Positions 1 to 12,870 of a stretch of 64,000 nt of DNA are shown here, piece after piece. The stretch comes from Paguma larvata (taxonomy: Eukaryota > Chordata > Mammalia > Carnivora > Viverridae), in NCBI GenBank assembly GCA_030068075.1, contig CM057826.1:33592211-33656210 (forward strand), written 5' to 3'. Position numbers and translations under genes: made by a program. The notes beneath the pieces are model-generated. The model had not been told where the DNA came from, searched no databases, and saw only the letters and a program-made list of their open reading frames with translations. Within the stretch, counting starts at the first letter, position 1. Every line of letters starts with the position of its first letter.

Positions 1-924
1 GAACAGCTTTTGCTCCATATAAAGCCAGTTCCTTTTGTAGAAACTGGAACTCTGACCTTCTTGAATTCTAGAGCTGAAAGTGAGATTGATGAACATGAAG
101 TAGGGTACGTGCATGGGAGCTTGTCTGGATTGGACCTTCATGGAAATAATTTGTTCTGTTTCCATCCGGCACAAAGTTCAGATCCTACCATAGTTTTGTG
201 TGGTAAGCATATTTAAAGAATAAGGGAATTACGCAACAGTGAGAAGAGTTGGGGAGGATAAATTGATGTGCTCACCTTGGTTCTGAAGGGTTAAACGGTG
301 TGAATCAATAGTATTAAATATCTATTACTCAACTTCGGTGAATAAAACTGTTCTTCTGAGACCCCCTTCAGTGGGATTGATTTTTATACTTGATCAACGT
401 GAGAACTGAAGAGTCCAAGAAGTTTGTAGAATGTATGATTACAAGGGTTGTTCGTGAATACTATTTTGCAGAAAACGAGTCTTTAGTAAACAAGATGTTT
501 TTTCAGGTATCTCTTGTTTTAAGAGACTGCAAAAAAATCTACATTTCTACTGTAATTCTTGCCAGAAATTTAAGATAGTTTCATATAAGATTTGGAAACA
601 TGCCTCCTTAGTTGTCCATCTATTTTTGAGGAAAAACTCTTCTGCCTACATGAAGCTCTAAAGTCAACATTTGGTATGTATATTATTTATGCTCTGATGT
701 TCAGAGTATATACAAAACTGAATGTGTAAACTAGAATACATTTTAATTTGATAAAATGCCAATCACAACGGGGTTGTTGACCTTAAAATAATCAATGAGT
801 TTAATCTGTTAAATGCGATTGAGAAACTCTCTTTTTGTTGTGGTGTGCAAACCTAAATAGTGGTCTATTTCCAAGTTCTAATATTTTCAACATTGATTTT
901 CATCCTCAGAATCTTTTCTCTGCA
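1..924. other. Intergenic, nothing identified
   Basis: AT-rich single-copy-looking sequence. The short open frames at its start lack any family similarity I recognise. Confidence 0.6.
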
Positions 925-1113
925 GGCGCCTGGGTGGCTCAGTGGTTAAGCATCTGATTTTGGCTCAGGTCATGATCTCATAGTTTGTGAGTTCATGTCC
1001 CACATTGGATGAGCCCAAGCCCTGCTCCAGGTGAGCTCATGGCCCTGCTTCGGGTAAAACACAAGCCCCGGGTAAGCCCCACTTCTCTCTCTCTTTCAAA
1101 AAAAAAAAAAAAA
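925..1113 (+). mobile_element. CAN-SINE, tRNA-Lys-derived (felid type)
   Basis: It starts GGCGCCTGGGTGGCTCAG (tRNA-derived A-box region), runs through a 'gctcaggtcatgatctca' B-box region, has a CT-rich stretch and ends in a run of 16 A. The body is diverged and shortened relative to the young copy at 62,969. I see no clear target-site duplication. Confidence 0.9.
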
Positions 1114-2469
1114 GGAAAAGAAAGAAACTTTAATCTGAAGAATTCAAAGCTCTTTGATTAGTGTCACTTACAATTTCTAAGATAGGGAATTTTGGGAAAA
1201 CATGGGAGGATAAGCTAAGAGATTTCTCCTTTAAGAAAAACAGAATCTTTTAAAATTAATACCTTACTGTAACTTTTCTTCTTCCTCAGTATTAGTAGTG
1301 AGCGTATCTATGTTTTTCAGAATTAAAAAACAGCAGGAAAACTGTTTTGCTCAGTTAATAACTGCTCTTCCCCAGCACTAAATGGAAATGGATTCTTTTA
1401 CTTCCATTCAGTGGTTCAGTGAGTACTTCTCTGCCTTTGAGAGGACCTAGGAGCATGAAGGGATTGGTGACTTAACTGTCTAGTTAATTTCTTGCTACCG
1501 TTTTTTTTTTAACTTTTTTTTCACCCAGCTTGCTTTATAGGAACATCAAATAATTATGGAAAAGAAGATTAAAGTTGTTCTCTATCCCTCTGCCTGGTCA
1601 CCAGTCCTGATCATGCCCAGCTCTTAAGTTCCTTATCCTTATTGGGAAGGACATCAGTTGTCTTTCCTTTTACAAAATTTAGCCTCTTTTCTTTTCGCAA
1701 AAATTCTCAGATTTTCCTTTGAGGAATCCTTTTCTCCCATCCTCAGTCCATATGGTGTAGTTGGGATTACTTTCTCCACTTGGAGCCATGGGTAGCTAAT
1801 TGATCCTGATTTACCCATCAGAACATTCTACTCCTCTGATTGCAATGATATTCAAATTAGGGTAATGGTACTCAATTCTAGGAGTCCCGTTAGAAACATT
1901 GATTTTTTAAAAAAAGTTCTTTCCATCAGAATTGCTAAGCTGTAGGATGATGCTCTCACAAGGAGAAAAATTACCTGACAGTGAAGGCAACCCACTATAG
2001 AGCTACATTTAGAGGAATAATTGCCGATTATTTTATGTGGCTACCTGTATTCAGCAATACCTGGAGAGAACTAGTCCTTGACATTTAATTTTAAAAACTT
2101 TCGTTAACGTATTTATTTAGCTTAATTCACTTTGAGTTGAGTTTCATTTAGACCAAAAGAATTCTTCTCTGCATTATATTCTAAAAGCACTAATATTTAG
2201 TATAGTATTAAAAAATACCAGTGTGATTCTTATGATGTTTATCCATGAACAAGTTGGAAACTCTCTGCAATCTGTAATGTATATGTGCTGAAAATGTCAT
2301 CTTTATAATAATTTTTTCCTACTATTTTTTAAAATTTAAAACATGATCATTATAGAATCACAGAATTTTCAAGCTTGAGAAAAATTTAGAGGTTGTTTTG
2401 TCCAACCCTTTCGTATCATATGGCAATGTGCTACCACTTTACAAAGAATTAGGGTACAATGGAGGCTAT

Positions 2470-2600
2470 AGAGCAGCATTGGAAGAGTACAGATCCAAGA
2501 CGCACACACTTTGTTACTTGTTAGCAGGATAACCTTGAACAAATTACCCTCTGGGTATCCATTTCCTCACCTGTTGTTCTGAAGATGTCTGACTCATGAT
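2470..2600 (+). mobile_element. MIR fragment
   Basis: 'ttgttacttgttagcaggat', 'aaccttgaacaaattaccct' and 'atccatttcctcacctgttg' follow the MIR core. Truncated on the right near the reverse SINE. Confidence 0.55.
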
Positions 2601-2674
2601 TGACACTAAATACGGTATCTATTTAATGTTTAATATTATCTATCTTTACTGTTTCAATTATATTATTAATGTTA

Positions 2675-2858
2675 AAATTAAAAAAATTTTAATGTTTATT
2701 TTTGAGAGAGAGAGAGAGAGGGAGACACAGAATTCGAAGCAGGCTCCAGGTTCTGAGCTGTCAGCACAGAGCCTGACACAGGGCTTCAACTCTTGAACTG
2801 CGAGATCATGACCTGAGCTGAAGTTGGACGCTTAACTGACTGAGCCACCCAGATGCCC
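2675..2858 (-). mobile_element. CAN-SINE, reverse orientation
   Basis: T-rich 5' side, then (GA)n, 'caggctccaggttctgagctg', and the SINE head in reverse at the right (GAGCCACCCAGATGCCC). It is flanked by an imperfect repeat of about 12 bp beginning AATGTTA, consistent with a target-site duplication. Confidence 0.9.
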
Positions 2859-2994
2859 AATGTTATGATTTTTGTCAAAATGTTCCTGTTTAATGTTAAC
2901 TGTTATAATCAAGGGGCATAGTTAGTTAACACTTTACTGAACAGAAGGCATAAAATAATATCAGTGAGGGCTTTCTCTACATTTTACTACTTTT

Positions 2995-3198
2995 TTAAAA
3001 AGTTTGTTTATTTTGAGAGAGACAGAGAGGGCATGAGCAGGGGGAGGGGCAGAGAGAGAGGAAGAGAGAGAATCCCAAGCAGGCCTTGCTCTGTCAGCAC
3101 AGAGCCCGATGTGAGGCTTGAACCATGAACCATGAGATCATGACCTGAGCCGAAATCAAGAGTTGGAGGCCCAACCGACTGAACCACCAAGGCGCTTC
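2995..3198 (-). mobile_element. CAN-SINE, reverse orientation
   Basis: Reverse CAN-SINE with a purine-rich (GAGAGAGA) segment and a diverged head 'gaaccaccaaggcgct'. Flanked by TACTACTTTT / TACCACTTTT, a 10-bp duplication with one mismatch. It lies only about 135 bp from the preceding SINE. Confidence 0.88.
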
Positions 3199-3199
3199 T

Positions 3200-5270
3200 A
3201 CCACTTTTCATTAGATTGGGGAGTAACATTTGTATTTGAGTTGATTTATCTGTTGTTTTAAAAACATGGCAGGTTAGAACAAGCCTAAATTAATGGTTAT
3301 GAATAGGAGTGGGAGAAAACTTTGTGGGGCTGGGGGAAGGGAAAGAGATATAAGCCACATTCTCTGGATACATATTGCTTTGTAGATTGCCTTGATATCA
3401 TGTAAATATTTTATTATGAAAAAATTTGATGAAAATAATCCTTGGCCATTAAGGTATGATGGAATTAATGAACTTACTCTGTATCCAGTTGGCACCTAAT
3501 CTCACAAAGTGGGATTGCTTCATATATCTTAAAAACACATAATTGGACTACATATATCTAATGGCATATACTCTATTGCAAAAATTTACAAAATTCTTTT
3601 AAAAACTCTTTTCACTCATAGCATTGTGAAGCTATGTCTCAACACAAAATAGTAACAAACAAACACAGAACAAAAATAGTATTTATTTGGCTCAGAAGTC
3701 TACAGAGTTCAGCTCTTATGCTCTGGCTCGTTCGTGACTATGTGATCAGTTTTAGATTGGCTAGATGGTTCTGTTGATCTTGGTGGGCTCAGTCTGGGAG
3801 TTGACTGTTGACTAATCTGGGATAACTTGGCTGAGATAGACTACCGACTAGGGTCAGTATGGCCCTCTTCTCATATTTTCCAAATCTTTTGGCTCCTGGT
3901 AGCCCCAGTAGTCTGGCCCAGGCATGTGCTTGTGGCTATCACAGAAGTGTATGAGAAAAAGCAGAAACATGCAAGAATTTTTTTCCAGCCTCTCTTTGTT
4001 TCATGGTTACTAAGATCCTGTTGGCCACTGAAAGCCATTGGATGGACCCAGAGTGAGACTGAAAAAAGCACTACAAGTTTATCCAGCAAAGTGTGTAGAT
4101 ATGAGAGATGGTGAAGAATTGGGACTATAAATGACAACAATGTACCACAATAGTGCTGTTCTGAGATTGTTGTGTATGCAATATAGGATAAAACAAAGAG
4201 GATATTATGTAGGTGTTTATGTAATCTAGGGTTTTTAGCATGTGAGAAAGGAGAAATAGATATAATATCAAAGAGATTAAGTAAATAACTATTGTCCTGA
4301 ATTTGAATTTGAAATACAAGTGTAAACTTGAAATGTATTTTAGCTTCAAAACCTAATTCTATCCACTAAAAAAGTCTGGAAAGAATGACCAACTTCTCAG
4401 CACCACTACCATCCATACTATGGTCTTTAAGTAACACTTTTCAGTAAAGTAAACCAGGATTCCTTGGATAAGTGGCTGATTCCAGGAAATGTACAAGATG
4501 AACCTAGAACTTCTTGTCACCTCAAATAGTAGGAAAATTATCAAAGACTACTGGGCCCACATCAAAAAAAGACAATTGAAGAGGTGTTAAATCTACAGAA
4601 TGCCTCCTGAGAGAAGTAAAAAAACAACACATGTGAAGTACTCCTGATTAAAAAGACAGGACAGGGAAAAATATGAAACAACACCACAGGAATGCAGTCA
4701 GCAGAATTCACACTGGGAGATCTTATAGGATCACGGACCAACAAGTTGATTTCTTCAACAAATGCACTGGAAGGAAAATAAGAGCAAGAAGAAGGAAAGA
4801 CTTGTAGATGAAAGAGATTTGAAGGGCATACCCAGCAGTTGAACTATATGGATCATACTAAGATCCAGATTTAAACAACATACTAAAAATTATAAGAAAA
4901 CAAGAGAAATTTGAAGACCTATTAGAGATTTGCTGATATGAAGGGATTATTGCTAAATTTTTATAGCAGTGTAATGGTATCTTTGTTGTTAAAAAACCTT
5001 ATATTCTGGAGATATGTGCAGTATACATAGACTATATGGAATGATATGATGTTGAAGATTTCCTTCATAATAGTCCAGGGTTGGGGGAGTGAAGCAGGAT
5101 GGGGCTGGACCACGATCAATAGGCTATGGATTGACAGTTCTTGAAGTTAGGTGATGGATACATGGGGATTCATTATACTGTTTTCTCTATTCTTGTTATA
5201 TGTTTAAATACTTTCTTATTAAAATATTTTAAAAAGCCTATTCCATCATAATGTTTTCCAAAGGTGTAGG
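3200..5270. other. Intergenic, with two possible unclassified old repeats
   Basis: About 3,660-4,110 has the look of an old interspersed element ('gtatttatttggctcagaag' onward) and about 4,330-5,240 ends in a tail ('atgatatgatgttgaagatt', 'ggtgatggatacatggggat') that I have seen as a dispersed mammalian repeat but cannot name. Neither has a meaningful open frame. Confidence 0.35.
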
Positions 5271-5274
5271 AATA

Positions 5275-5545
5275 TGCAATAGTTAAAAATAGTCCACTCG
5301 TGATTGAGAATTTGAAGTTGGCCAACAAACTACATAGGCTCGAACCCTGTTTCCTTCACTTCCTACCTGAGGGACCATGTGCAGGTTACCTAACTTCTCC
5401 GTGCCTTCATTTACTCCTCTGTGAAGGGAAATTGTTAATAGTATGTCCTTCATAAGGTTGTGACGAGAATTATAAATTAAAACATGTAAAGTGATCAACA
5501 CCATGTGGGCCACATAGTAATCACTCCGTCTGTGTATTATTGATA
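5275..5545 (+). mobile_element. MIR SINE
   Basis: Old tRNA-derived MIR: 'ggctcgaaccctgtttcctt', 'gtgcaggttacctaacttct', 'ccgtgccttcatttactcct', 'cataaggttgtgacgagaat' and an end 'catagtaatcactccgt'. Nearly full length. Confidence 0.72.
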
Positions 5546-5688
5546 AGAAGGTGGGAGCAACCCATCCTGTCCCTCACGAACTGAGTTTCTGTTCTTTCTC
5601 ATGCTCTTTCACACCCCGTGTGTCTCTTTACTCTAATTCTATTTTACCACAATACACTTTTTGCATAAACTGAGTTAGTCTTTTAGTC

Positions 5689-5712
5689 TTTTTTTTTTTT
5701 TTTTTTTTTTTT
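5689..5712. repeat. T24 homopolymer
   Basis: Run of 24 T, not attached to a recognisable SINE head on its right, so perhaps the tail of an eroded reverse retroposon. Confidence 0.9.
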
Positions 5713-6194
5713 AGTAGAATTTGGTCCTACACATTCTAAACCTGGTGTTGCTGTCTTTACAAATTGTTTCAGGCAATATATCACATTCTAATCTGCCTGT
5801 AGTTACCTTTTGTACTTTTCTTCTTAGATTTTAGCCTCCTTGAAGGTGGGAAAGATGTTGAATACATTGCTGAATTTTGAACAATGGCTGGATACCACAC
5901 AAATACCAACTAAAATTTTAATTGTAAAAAAAAAATAAAAATTAACATAAAATTTTTAAATGTAATTGGGAAAGTCTTTTTTGTAATGAGGTTATCTAGC
6001 AGTCTTAAAATTATTGTACAAGTAGTTCAACAATATTCTCATTGTGACTGAATATATAAAATAGCAAGAGTAAGTCTTCTTTCTTCTATCTCTACTCCTA
6101 CTCCTTCCCTCCAAGATAACTGATACTACATACATATTTACACCCCCTTCTCTGTGTATTCTCATGAATGTATTTGTGACAGAATGTCAATTAA

Positions 6195-6330
6195 AAAATA
6201 AAAGGTATTGAGTAATTACTATGTGCCTCACATGGCGTTGATCGCTTTTCATATTTTTATTTATAATTCTCATCACAACTCTATGAAGTACACACTATTA
6301 ACAATTTCCTTTCACAGAGGAGTAAATCAT
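6195..6330 (-). mobile_element. MIR fragment, antisense
   Basis: 'attactatgtgcctcacatg', 'ataattctcatcacaactct', 'atgaagtacacactattaac' and 'tttcacagaggagtaaat' are the antisense MIR core. Confidence 0.6.
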
Positions 6331-6724
6331 CTTATTAACATGAATTCATTTGAATAAAAATTAGAATGATGTTACCTTGTCTTGGACCTTGCTAAGGAAA
6401 ACTACTACTGAATAGGTCCTATGGAAACTCTCTTAGAGAGAGGGCCCTGACATGAGTCCTAATGGCAGTACTGCAGGAGGCTGAAGTCTTTATACTACTC
6501 ACTACATTTTCATTGGGAGGGAGTGAATATTTCAGAACTGACCGTGGCTGTTGGGATGATCACATTTCAATTAAAAAACAAGGGTCTGTTTCCACCAGTG
6601 CACTGTTTCAGTCTATGGACCTGGGCATATGCATAAACTCTTCTGCTATATACACAATCAGGGGAGTGGCATAACCCCTAAGTTGCTGTTCCTGCCCAGT
6701 GCCTGTGTGGAGACTCATTAATCC

Positions 6725-6880
6725 CTGAAAGACTCTTTCAGTATCTCAAAAAGTGGTAATAATGATAGTCCCTACCTCACTGGGATTGATGTGCAGGTTA
6801 TAGGACGTGATTCATGCGAAGAGTTAAGTCTAGTGGAAAGCACACATAAAGTGTTTAAACATTGTCCACTATTAGGACAC
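6725..6880 (+). mobile_element. MIR fragment
   Basis: 'atctcaaaaagtggtaataa', 'tgatagtccctacctcactg' and 'gatgtgcaggttataggacg' match the 3' half of MIR. Confidence 0.55.
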
Positions 6881-8600
6881 GTTTCCTAAATAGTTCTTTG
6901 AGGACAGGGACAGGCTCACATATATTGCCATGTGTGTGGTACCCAACTCCATGGGGCTGCGAATTGAGTTCATATTTCTGTATTCTGTTTAGAAATGTAC
7001 TGTTGCTCCAAGAAATCACACACACCCTCATGGAGGAATTCTACACACAAAATCTATACTGCAGGAAGAACTGGGCCCTGGGATTTCTGTCATTCTTCCT
7101 CCTACATTAAGACGCTGCAGTGTTGAGCTGAAAGGCATGATCTTCTCCTAAGTGGAGACTTTGTTGAAAGGGTTTCTGTTGCACTAGATGGGAGACTGAA
7201 ATGAAGGGAAATCTAACATACATCAAGGGACCATTTTTCCTGAAGGATAATAAAGTTAGAGTGAAAGAATTGTGTTAAATATATGCTTGCTTTTCTCATA
7301 AAAGGTTTGGTCTTTTGTCTGAGGAATATTCTAAAGGGAATGAACCACTGTGGGCAAGTTGGCCTGGTCTTTATCCACTTCCTCAGCAACTGTCTTATTT
7401 TAGATAAAAGGCAGGGGTTTTCTTTAGAAACCTAGAGTGTCAGGCATTAACGGGGTTTTTATTATTTATATTCTGAGCTTCATTATGGTTGATGCTGTCT
7501 CATTTTTTCCATTATAAACCCCTTCTTCTCAAGGGGCTGTAACTCCCCCAATAAAAAGAATGGCTTCAGGCAAGGACTGGAAACATTTGCTCTCAGCCTA
7601 GGAGGACTTTTGTTTTTCCAGGTCTTGAAAATGAAAATCCATTAAATTCTTTTTAAATTATGGGAGTGTTAAAGTGAAAAAAAAAAACACCCCAGAAATT
7701 ACTGCTTTCATATGTGTCTCTTTACTACCTGGGCTCAGAATTTTTTTTGAACAGCTGCAGGCCCCCTCTGATGATATTAACAGTCCCTCCTTTATTATCT
7801 GTGATAATTCAGTAATGTCCATACGTACCACTGTCCACTGGCTTCCTCAGAGATGCTTGCTGGAGATGGTTTGTTGAGTAGTTTGAATGGATCACTTCTC
7901 TTTTCCTGAAAGATGGCCTGGGTCTCCCAGAAGAGAGTATTTCATTCAGTACATGGTCACCTTCCCTTAGGGAAACACAGCAGTGAGCTGCCAACCTGAG
8001 GGCAATGTGCTGGCAGAGGACATGTCACTCTGAAGATGACGGTGTGTTAAAAACAACTTTAAAATGTCCCTCCCTGTTTTACTCCCAGAGAAGTACTGAT
8101 CTAAAGACTGTCATGGACTCAGGATGTGAATTATAGATAAATTCAGGCTGAAGGTGAGGTCCTAGAGGTGCATTTCGGGGACTCACTAGTAGCCTGAGGT
8201 CTATCCATGGCATGATTTTGAGACTCTGGATATGCCAGAGTGGTCCTAAGCTTTAGGATATGGTTGGGGATGACCTCTATAGGTGAATTATACATAAGGG
8301 TTCCCGGCATCATTAATATTCTTTTCTTCCTTTGCTTTCCAGCCCAGGACTGTCTCATAATGAGTATTTTAAAAACAAGATTTCCAGTAGTTCAGTGCTT
8401 CTGGAATACACACACATGCACACCCCTTCACACAGTAATCCATTAAATTTCCTGTAGCTAATTCTGTCCTGAAATGGCTTAAAAGAGAGACAGTCATTAA
8501 TAGAATATGATACATTCTGGAATGTTCTGGAAAAATTACTTTTATGAATAGGTTAGGGACAGAATTATAAATCAGTGATGGTAAATAGTGTTATCAAAGT
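6881..8600. other. Intergenic, nothing identified
   Basis: Non-repetitive by eye, without RNA genes or coding similarity. Several 60-80 codon frames on both strands look like chance. Confidence 0.5.
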
Positions 8601-9084
8601 TGTTCATATAGGAAAATAATATTAGATTCCTATGTCACATCAGACACATGAAGATATAGGTCTTTTTCTTTTTTTAAAGTTTTTAGAAGCAAATATAGAG
8701 GAGGGTATTTTACAGAATGCATAAGGCTCCAAAATCATTATGTAAAATGTGAAATTTGACTGTATCTAAGTAGTCAAATTCTAAAAAACATCCCCAAAAC
8801 CCCAAAAAAGCAAAACCCTACAAACCTCATGAAGTTATTATTTTTCTGAATTATTTTAAATGCATATAGCCAGCAAGATGTTATTACCTAGGATATGTAC
8901 ATAATCCCTACAAATCAACACAAAAATAACAAAACAACTGAAAAAATATGCAAAGATATAATGCAATTCATAGGAGAAGGAGAAGCAATAAACTTAAAGA
9001 ACTAATGTGCTACTTCACAAATAATTAGAGTATACATAAAAACAAAAGATATACCATTCCAAAATTATTAGGTCATCAAATATT

Positions 9085-9290
9085 AAAATTTTTTTATGTT
9101 TTTTAATTTTTGTGATAGAGACAGTGTGAGCAGGAGAGAGGCAGAGAGAGAGGGAGACACGGAATCCAAAGCAGGCTCCAGGCTCTGAGCGGTCAGCACA
9201 GAGCCTGACGCAGAGCTTGAACCTACAAACTGCGAGATCATGACCTGAACCGAAGTCAAATGCTTAACCAACTGAGCCACCCAGGTGCCC
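9085..9290 (-). mobile_element. CAN-SINE, reverse, inside old L1
   Basis: Full-length reverse felid CAN-SINE ending GAGCCACCCAGGTGCCC. Short flanking duplication CAAATATTA / CAAATATCA. Inserted into the old L1 described at 8.6-9.76 kb. Confidence 0.93.
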
Positions 9291-9461
9291 CAAATATCAC
9301 TGAGGATGGAAGCAAAGGGAACTGTTAAACTGTGTTTACACTAAGTGGTAAAAAAAATATTTGGAGAGATTTTGACAATATCCATTGATACTGAAATGTT
9401 CATATCCTTTGAAACCCACACATTTCACTTCTTAGGTGCTCTTGAGAAACTCTTGCACTTA

Positions 9462-9606
9462 GACTCATAAATACAGAGAACAAACTGAGGGTTGATGGGG
9501 AGTGGGGGAGAGGGGAAAGTGGGCGATGGGCATTGAGGGCACTTGGTGGGATGAGCAATGGGTGTTGTATGGAAGCCAATTTGACAACAAATTCTATTAA
9601 AAAGAC
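9462..9606 (+). mobile_element. 5'-truncated younger L1, 3'UTR end only (145 bp)
   Basis: It contains the carnivore L1 3' tail: 'acagagaacaaactgagggt', a G-rich stretch, 'gatgggcattgagggcac', 'gggtgttgtatgg' and a short A-rich end. It is flanked by AGAAACTCTTGCACTTA (9,445-9,461) and AGAAACTTTTGCACTTA (9,607-9,623), a 17-bp target-site duplication with one mismatch. The duplicated site is itself part of the older L1, proving the order of insertion. Confidence 0.85.
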
Positions 9607-11004
9607 AGAAACTTTTGCACTTATGTATAAGGAAATGTGGACACGAATGTTTATTGCAACAATGCTTGTATTTGGTGAACAACTTAAATCAACCTAATGG
9701 TTCATTCATTGTTTTAAAATTTTATCCATATTGATATTTTGTAACTATTATAGATATTCCACAGTATGCATATACCTCAATTAATTTGCCCATTCTTGAT
9801 CCTTGAATTGGATCAAGATCACAGGAATCACCATTGTTTTAACATTATTGCTTAAAAATAAAGGATTCAAGAAAAGTATGAAATAGTGTTAAGATTTGAT
9901 AAAGCTGGATAATGGGGTGTGGGATAATGAGGAACTTCTTGAGGGCTTCCCATTCCTGAGATCTTACCATTCAAACTGTACCCTCTTCTCAGAAGTCCAA
10001 CCTGTTTAACTATGATTCTTGCATAACTTTGTATGACTTAGTAACTCTCCAGTTATACTGTATCAGTTTGCAAATACTACATCAATTTATACTTGGTGAT
10101 TTGCTACTTTCTGGTAAGTCTCTTGTTCAAGGAAGAGTAGACTACTTTTTCTGTTGAAATAAAGATGAGATTGAGACCCAGAATATTTTCATGCATCTGT
10201 GCATTGGCCATCAAACTAGATAATAACTATTTTCAGAATGAAAAAAAATTGCTGTTCCTTTAAATTCTAGGCTTCTCATGCTTTCCACAGTGTGTGGTGC
10301 ACATTATGTAACAAAAATGGTTGACTAGGTGGCTAGAGAGGCCCAGTTCTGAGAGGTGAAAGCTTAGGCAGTGAGAGCAAGGTGTTACAAGAGGAAAACC
10401 TCAAGTCAAACATGATGTCATAGGATTGGGGAAAGGAGGAGAGGCATATGATAAAGGAAGAGTTACGAAATGGAGCTGTGGCCTGAGGCTTAAAGCGTTT
10501 TTAGGAAAATCAGATGGGAGACAGTTAAGAGGGACTTTCTCTAATATTAACTCTGCATTTTCTGCTGTGCTTTCAGTCCTGGATTAATCATTAAGCAAAA
10601 TAAGCAGATGCATCAAGGGAAGAGGGACACTAGAGTCTCTTTCCACATTACCTATTATGCCTTTAACTCTTTCACTGCTTCTCTTGACTTTAGTACATTT
10701 TTTTTTGTTATCTTTGGTTGCCATCTTTTACTTTAGTCTGTTATTATTAAACGTTCTCTTTGTCATAGTGAGTGACTAAAATTTTGGGTCGAAGCTGTTA
10801 TCAGATACCACATTTGTTTCTATCTCCTGGCTGGAGAGTTTCACTTCTATCCAATGGAAGCATAGCTGCTGAGTCTGGTTAGCATTTAACTTACCAGCTG
10901 ATTTGTGTATATGATCCTAACTCTTCATCTTCTCAGCCTGGCTCAGGGGGCACCATGATTGGACTGTGCTGAGGACATCAGTTGGTCTTAATTGAGCCTT
11001 GTAT

Positions 11005-11130
11005 TAATTAATTCATCTCAGGTATTTTGAAAACTACCTATGTGCCAGGCAACTATGCTGGCACTGGACATATATGTAAAACAATAGTTCTCCTGTCCAA
11101 GTTTAGCGTAAGGACCAGGCTGCTAAGAGG
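11005..11130 (-). mobile_element. L2-like fragment, antisense
   Basis: 'aaaactacctatgtgccagg', 'caactatgctggcactggac' and 'ttctcctgtccaagtttag' match the reverse L2 3' end. Confidence 0.5.
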
Positions 11131-12699
11131 AGTCATAATATGATATATTCATATTTCTACAGTCTTTTTCATAAGTACTCAGTCATGGATCCGACTATGT
11201 GTGGTAACAACATGGACCCAAATGTCTTCTTTCCATCAGACAGAGTTGATGCTACAGCAACTCAGAAAGTGAAACTTAAAGAAAACAATTTTTATTGAGA
11301 AAAAAGCAAAACCTATAATCTACACCAGGCCACAGTTATTTACAAACATATATATTTCAACTTTTCTATTTGGAGCAGCAGTTCTCAAACCATAATTGTC
11401 TAATTCCATCTTCTGTCATGTATGCATCCTCCTTGCAACCGAAGGTAATTATCTCTGAGTACATGAACCTAAAATTTAGATTAGGAGTGCCTAAAACCAC
11501 TCTGGAAGTGCCGAAGCCACAATACAAGATGGAATGAGCACAATGCCAGTGTGGGTTGTTAGGCATAAACACCAGGATCAGAATAGAAACATGAATCAGT
11601 AGCTGTAAACAAGTTCTGTTCTAACTTTGTTACAATTGATGGAAGTCCATTAATTCTCGTTTAATCTAATTGTTTGAAAGAACAGTTTAGAATTTTCTGT
11701 CTTTAAGGTAGGTCTGGTTTATGGTGGTGGGGGGAGGGAGGTGGAAAAGAGGTATATTTTTTGGGTTTCTTGGAAACCAACATCTTTATTTTTTAATATA
11801 AACCCTTTATCCAAATAGGCAACATCTTGGGATGTAAGAAAAGGGCAATCCAATCTTTAAGTCATCCCAAATACTTTTCTTTTTATCAGGAGAGGTCAAG
11901 GTAAGTATGGTCCTTGCTGAGTGAGGAAAATGGGGCTCAGAGATGTTCTGTGACTTAGCTAAGATTGCTCAGCTTTTTAGTGATAGAGTGGGGAATGAGC
12001 CTTAAGTTTTTCAGACGTGACTAAGGAACACCATGTCAAGAGACCTGGGGCCCAGAAGCAGGGCTGTGGGCCATTCACACCTTAGAATCAGTTAGGGACC
12101 AGTTATAAATAAAACCAACAGAAAAAAAAATTGATGCAGGAAATTTAATACAGAAAATTAGCTACAGGTTAGAAGAGCTTGAAAGAGCAACCTGGGGAAG
12201 TTGAGGAAACTCCATGATAAGCAACTGCAGCAATCCACCCTTAGCCCAAGGGCTGGAGGGGAGACGGGTGAAGGAGCTGAGGCCATGCGATAGGAATGGG
12301 AGTCTTATAGGGGGGACCTTTAATGGGGGACAGAAAACAGGACAACTGAAAATGTTTCTGGGAGGCAGAGTAGGGGATATTAGATTCTCCATCCAGTAGC
12401 CTACAAGATGAGCCCAGTAGTAAGCCAATCTGCAAGAAAGTAGGAAACGGAGCAGGAATCATCCTCCTTGGAACACAACAGAGCATATGAAGAGATTAAG
12501 GGCTGGGTCTGAGGAAAGTGACCAGCGTGCCTTTTCCAATGGAGTATTCCTGCATTTAATGTCATATGTGTGCTCTGTATCTTAAGGATGTTTTATTGAA
12601 GAAGGGATTCTATATTCCAAAAGACAAAAGTTTAAAATTTATGATACAAGACCAACTCACTTTTGAGAAAATACTCTACATCTCTAAGATAACATTTCT

Positions 12700-12870
12700 A
12701 TGTACAAAGTGCTTTTGGTTGTGTTCCCTCTTAGGACAATGAAATTCAAATATTTTAAATGAAGAAATTGAAGCTCAGAGTAATTAATAGACTTCCTCCA
12801 TAAATCATTAGGCTAGAAGGTTCAGCAGCCAGGCAGAAATCTGAGTCTTGGGCTTCAAATTTGCTAAAGC
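12700..12870 (-). mobile_element. MIR fragment, antisense
   Basis: 'aatgaagaaattgaagctca', 'gagtaattaatagacttcct' and 'aggcagaaatctgagtcttg' follow antisense MIR. Diverged. Confidence 0.5.

Larger units (their letters stand above)
8600..9760 (+). mobile_element. Old L1 (L1M-like) ORF2 3' region, interrupted
   Basis: This is degraded L1 ORF2 sequence in sense. Recognisable stretches include the 'tagattcctatgtcacatcagacac' block, the 'aatccctacaaatcaacac' block, 'gagaaactcttgcactta' and the 'atgtttattgcaacaatgc' region that codes the ORF2 C-terminal segment in intact elements. No reading frame survives. It was later invaded by a SINE (9,085-9,290) and a younger L1 end (9,462-9,606), so it is the oldest layer here. 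Boundaries are approximate. Confidence 0.6.
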
